Positions 4,700-5,282 of a stretch of DNA of 5,282 nt are shown here, one piece after another; the first letter of the stretch is position 1; every line of letters begins with the position of its first letter. Source of the stretch: OMOG01 sp041485845. Its GTDB lineage: Bacteria; Acidobacteriota; Terriglobia; Bryobacterales; Bryobacteraceae. The position numbers were made by a program, and so were the translations under genes. The stretch is from NCBI GenBank assembly GCA_041485845.1, contig JBGPKH010000631.1:1-5282 (forward strand), in the 5' to 3' direction. The notes under the pieces were generated by a model, which did not search any database, had not been told where the DNA came from, and saw only the letters and a program-made list of their open reading frames with translations.

Positions 4700-5282
4700 C
4701 TACTCCACTCCTTTTTTCTTCGCCTCGAGCGGAATCCTCACGTGGAAGGTGGTCCCGTGTCCCCATGCGCTTTCGAAGCTAATGGCGCCGCCGTGGTCTT
4801 CCGTCACGATGCGCTCGACGATCAACAGGCCGAGACCCGTGCCGGTGCCTACCGGCTTGGTCGTAAATCCCCGCTTCAGCACTTTCGCCTGGTTCTCTTC
4901 GCGAATGCCGTGCCCCGTGTCGGCAATCCAGATATGCACCCGGTCGCCCTCCAGCCGCGTGCCGGCGGTGATCTTGCCGCTGCCTTCAATCGCCTGGCCG
5001 GCATTGGTGACCAGGTTCAGGAAGGCCTGGCTCAGCAGGTGGGGATGGCACTCCACGTCGGGCACCGTCCCGAAATCCGTTTCCACCTCAATGCGCCTGC
5101 GGAACTCGGTTTTGGCGAGTTGCAAGGCACTGTCGACAATCTCGTTCACGTTGACCCGGTGCCATTGGGGATCGGGCACGCGGGCGGCGGTCTTCAAACT
5201 GCGGACCAGCCGGCTGATCCGCTCCCCGGCAATCTGGTCGATGCGCGCCAGCTCGCGGTACGACGACAGCAGCTCTCCGATC
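4700..5282 (-). CDS. Sensor histidine kinase, C-terminal part (cut by window edge)
   Basis: The open frame runs from the window edge to TAG 4700-4702 and shows 193 residues of a histidine kinase. The edge begins inside the dimerisation helix region (ELARIDQIAGERISRLVRSL); the phospho-accepting H-box should lie just outside the window. The ATP-binding domain is complete. It has the N-box NLVTNAGQAI near 5017-4988, the G1 box IADTGHGI near 4927-4904, the F-box GFTTKP near 4870-4853, and the G2 box GTGTGLG near 4849-4829, ending HGTTFHVRIPLEAKKKGVE. A TTG at 5197 is inside the domain and is not a real start. The 1-nt spacing to the response regulator gene marks a two-component operon. The sensing domain is not visible, so the signal cannot be inferred. 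Confidence 0.93.
   Translation of the reverse strand, partial: IGELLSSYRELARIDQIAGERISRLVRSLKTAARVPDPQWHRVNVNEIVDSALQLAKTEFRRRIEVETDFGTVPDVECHPHLLSQAFLNLVTNAGQAIEGSGKITAGTRLEGDRVHIWIADTGHGIREENQAKVLKRGFTTKPVGTGTGLGLLIVERIVTEDHGGAISFESAWGHGTTFHVRIPLEAKKKGVE
4707..4712 (-). promoter_or_regulatory. Ribosome binding site of the response regulator inside the kinase gene
   Basis: AAGGAG on the minus strand lies within the last codons of the kinase (AAA-GGA-GTG-GAG-TAG), about eight to nine bases before the GTG at 4698. It decides this GTG as the start and indicates coupled translation of kinase and regulator. Confidence 0.7.

Noticed and set aside
4267..4782. Plus-strand open frame of 171 codons
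   Set aside because: It is antisense to the response regulator, whose catalytic residues are all present on the other strand.
4700..5197. Histidine kinase starting at TTG 5197
   Set aside because: The frame stays open to the window edge and the upstream residues belong to the dimerisation helix, so the gene is partial and the TTG is internal.
1..5282. CRISPR array, tRNA, rRNA, transposase or attachment site
   Set aside because: I looked for regularly spaced repeats, tRNA-like cloverleaf ends, transposase motifs and terminal inverted repeats around the defence fragments and saw none.

Overview
The window is GC-rich bacterial DNA with tightly packed, often translationally coupled genes. The gene set (a membrane-anchored MutS-like ATPase, a DUF433/DUF5615 pair, a receiver with a KPW signature, remnants of DUF499 and restriction genes) and the strong preference for C or G at third codon positions would suit a soil acidobacterium such as a Solibacter/Bryobacter relative. 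That placement is an impression from family recall, not something the sequence proves.

Layout. Positions 1-107 are non-coding as far as can be seen and carry a 12-bp direct repeat. Positions 108-2126 hold a minus-strand pair: a 57-codon small ORF, then a 611-aa membrane-anchored MutS-family ATPase 9 nt downstream. Just upstream on the same strand (2126 to about 2335) lies the 3' end of an unrecognised gene. It has lost its 5' part and also seems to carry a 1-bp frame break at a run of six C. Its stop codon overlaps the start of the small ORF (TGATG).

From about 2330 to 3380 the plus strand is a mosaic of defence-type genes. It holds the 3' half of a HigB-type toxin, a complete HigA-type antitoxin, an internal fragment of a DUF499-like ATPase, and the C-terminal part of a PD-(D/E)XK-type restriction endonuclease. 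The DUF499-like and endonuclease pieces abut in different frames. Only higA looks intact. I read this as an eroded defence island, with joins near 2330-2341, 2810-2900 and 3085-3115.

Positions 3481-4151 carry a complete minus-strand DUF433-DUF5615 toxin-antitoxin-like pair with a 4-nt GTGA overlap. Positions 4219-5282 hold a two-component operon on the minus strand: a histidine kinase cut by the window edge, followed after 1 nt by a single-domain response regulator with a C-terminal helical tail.

Overall, two ordinary chromosomal blocks (the MutS-like gene and the two-component system) flank a cluster of intact and broken toxin-antitoxin and restriction genes. I found no RNA gene, CRISPR array, transposase or convincing phage gene. 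I also found no convincing intact new system; the most interesting part is the decayed defence mosaic.
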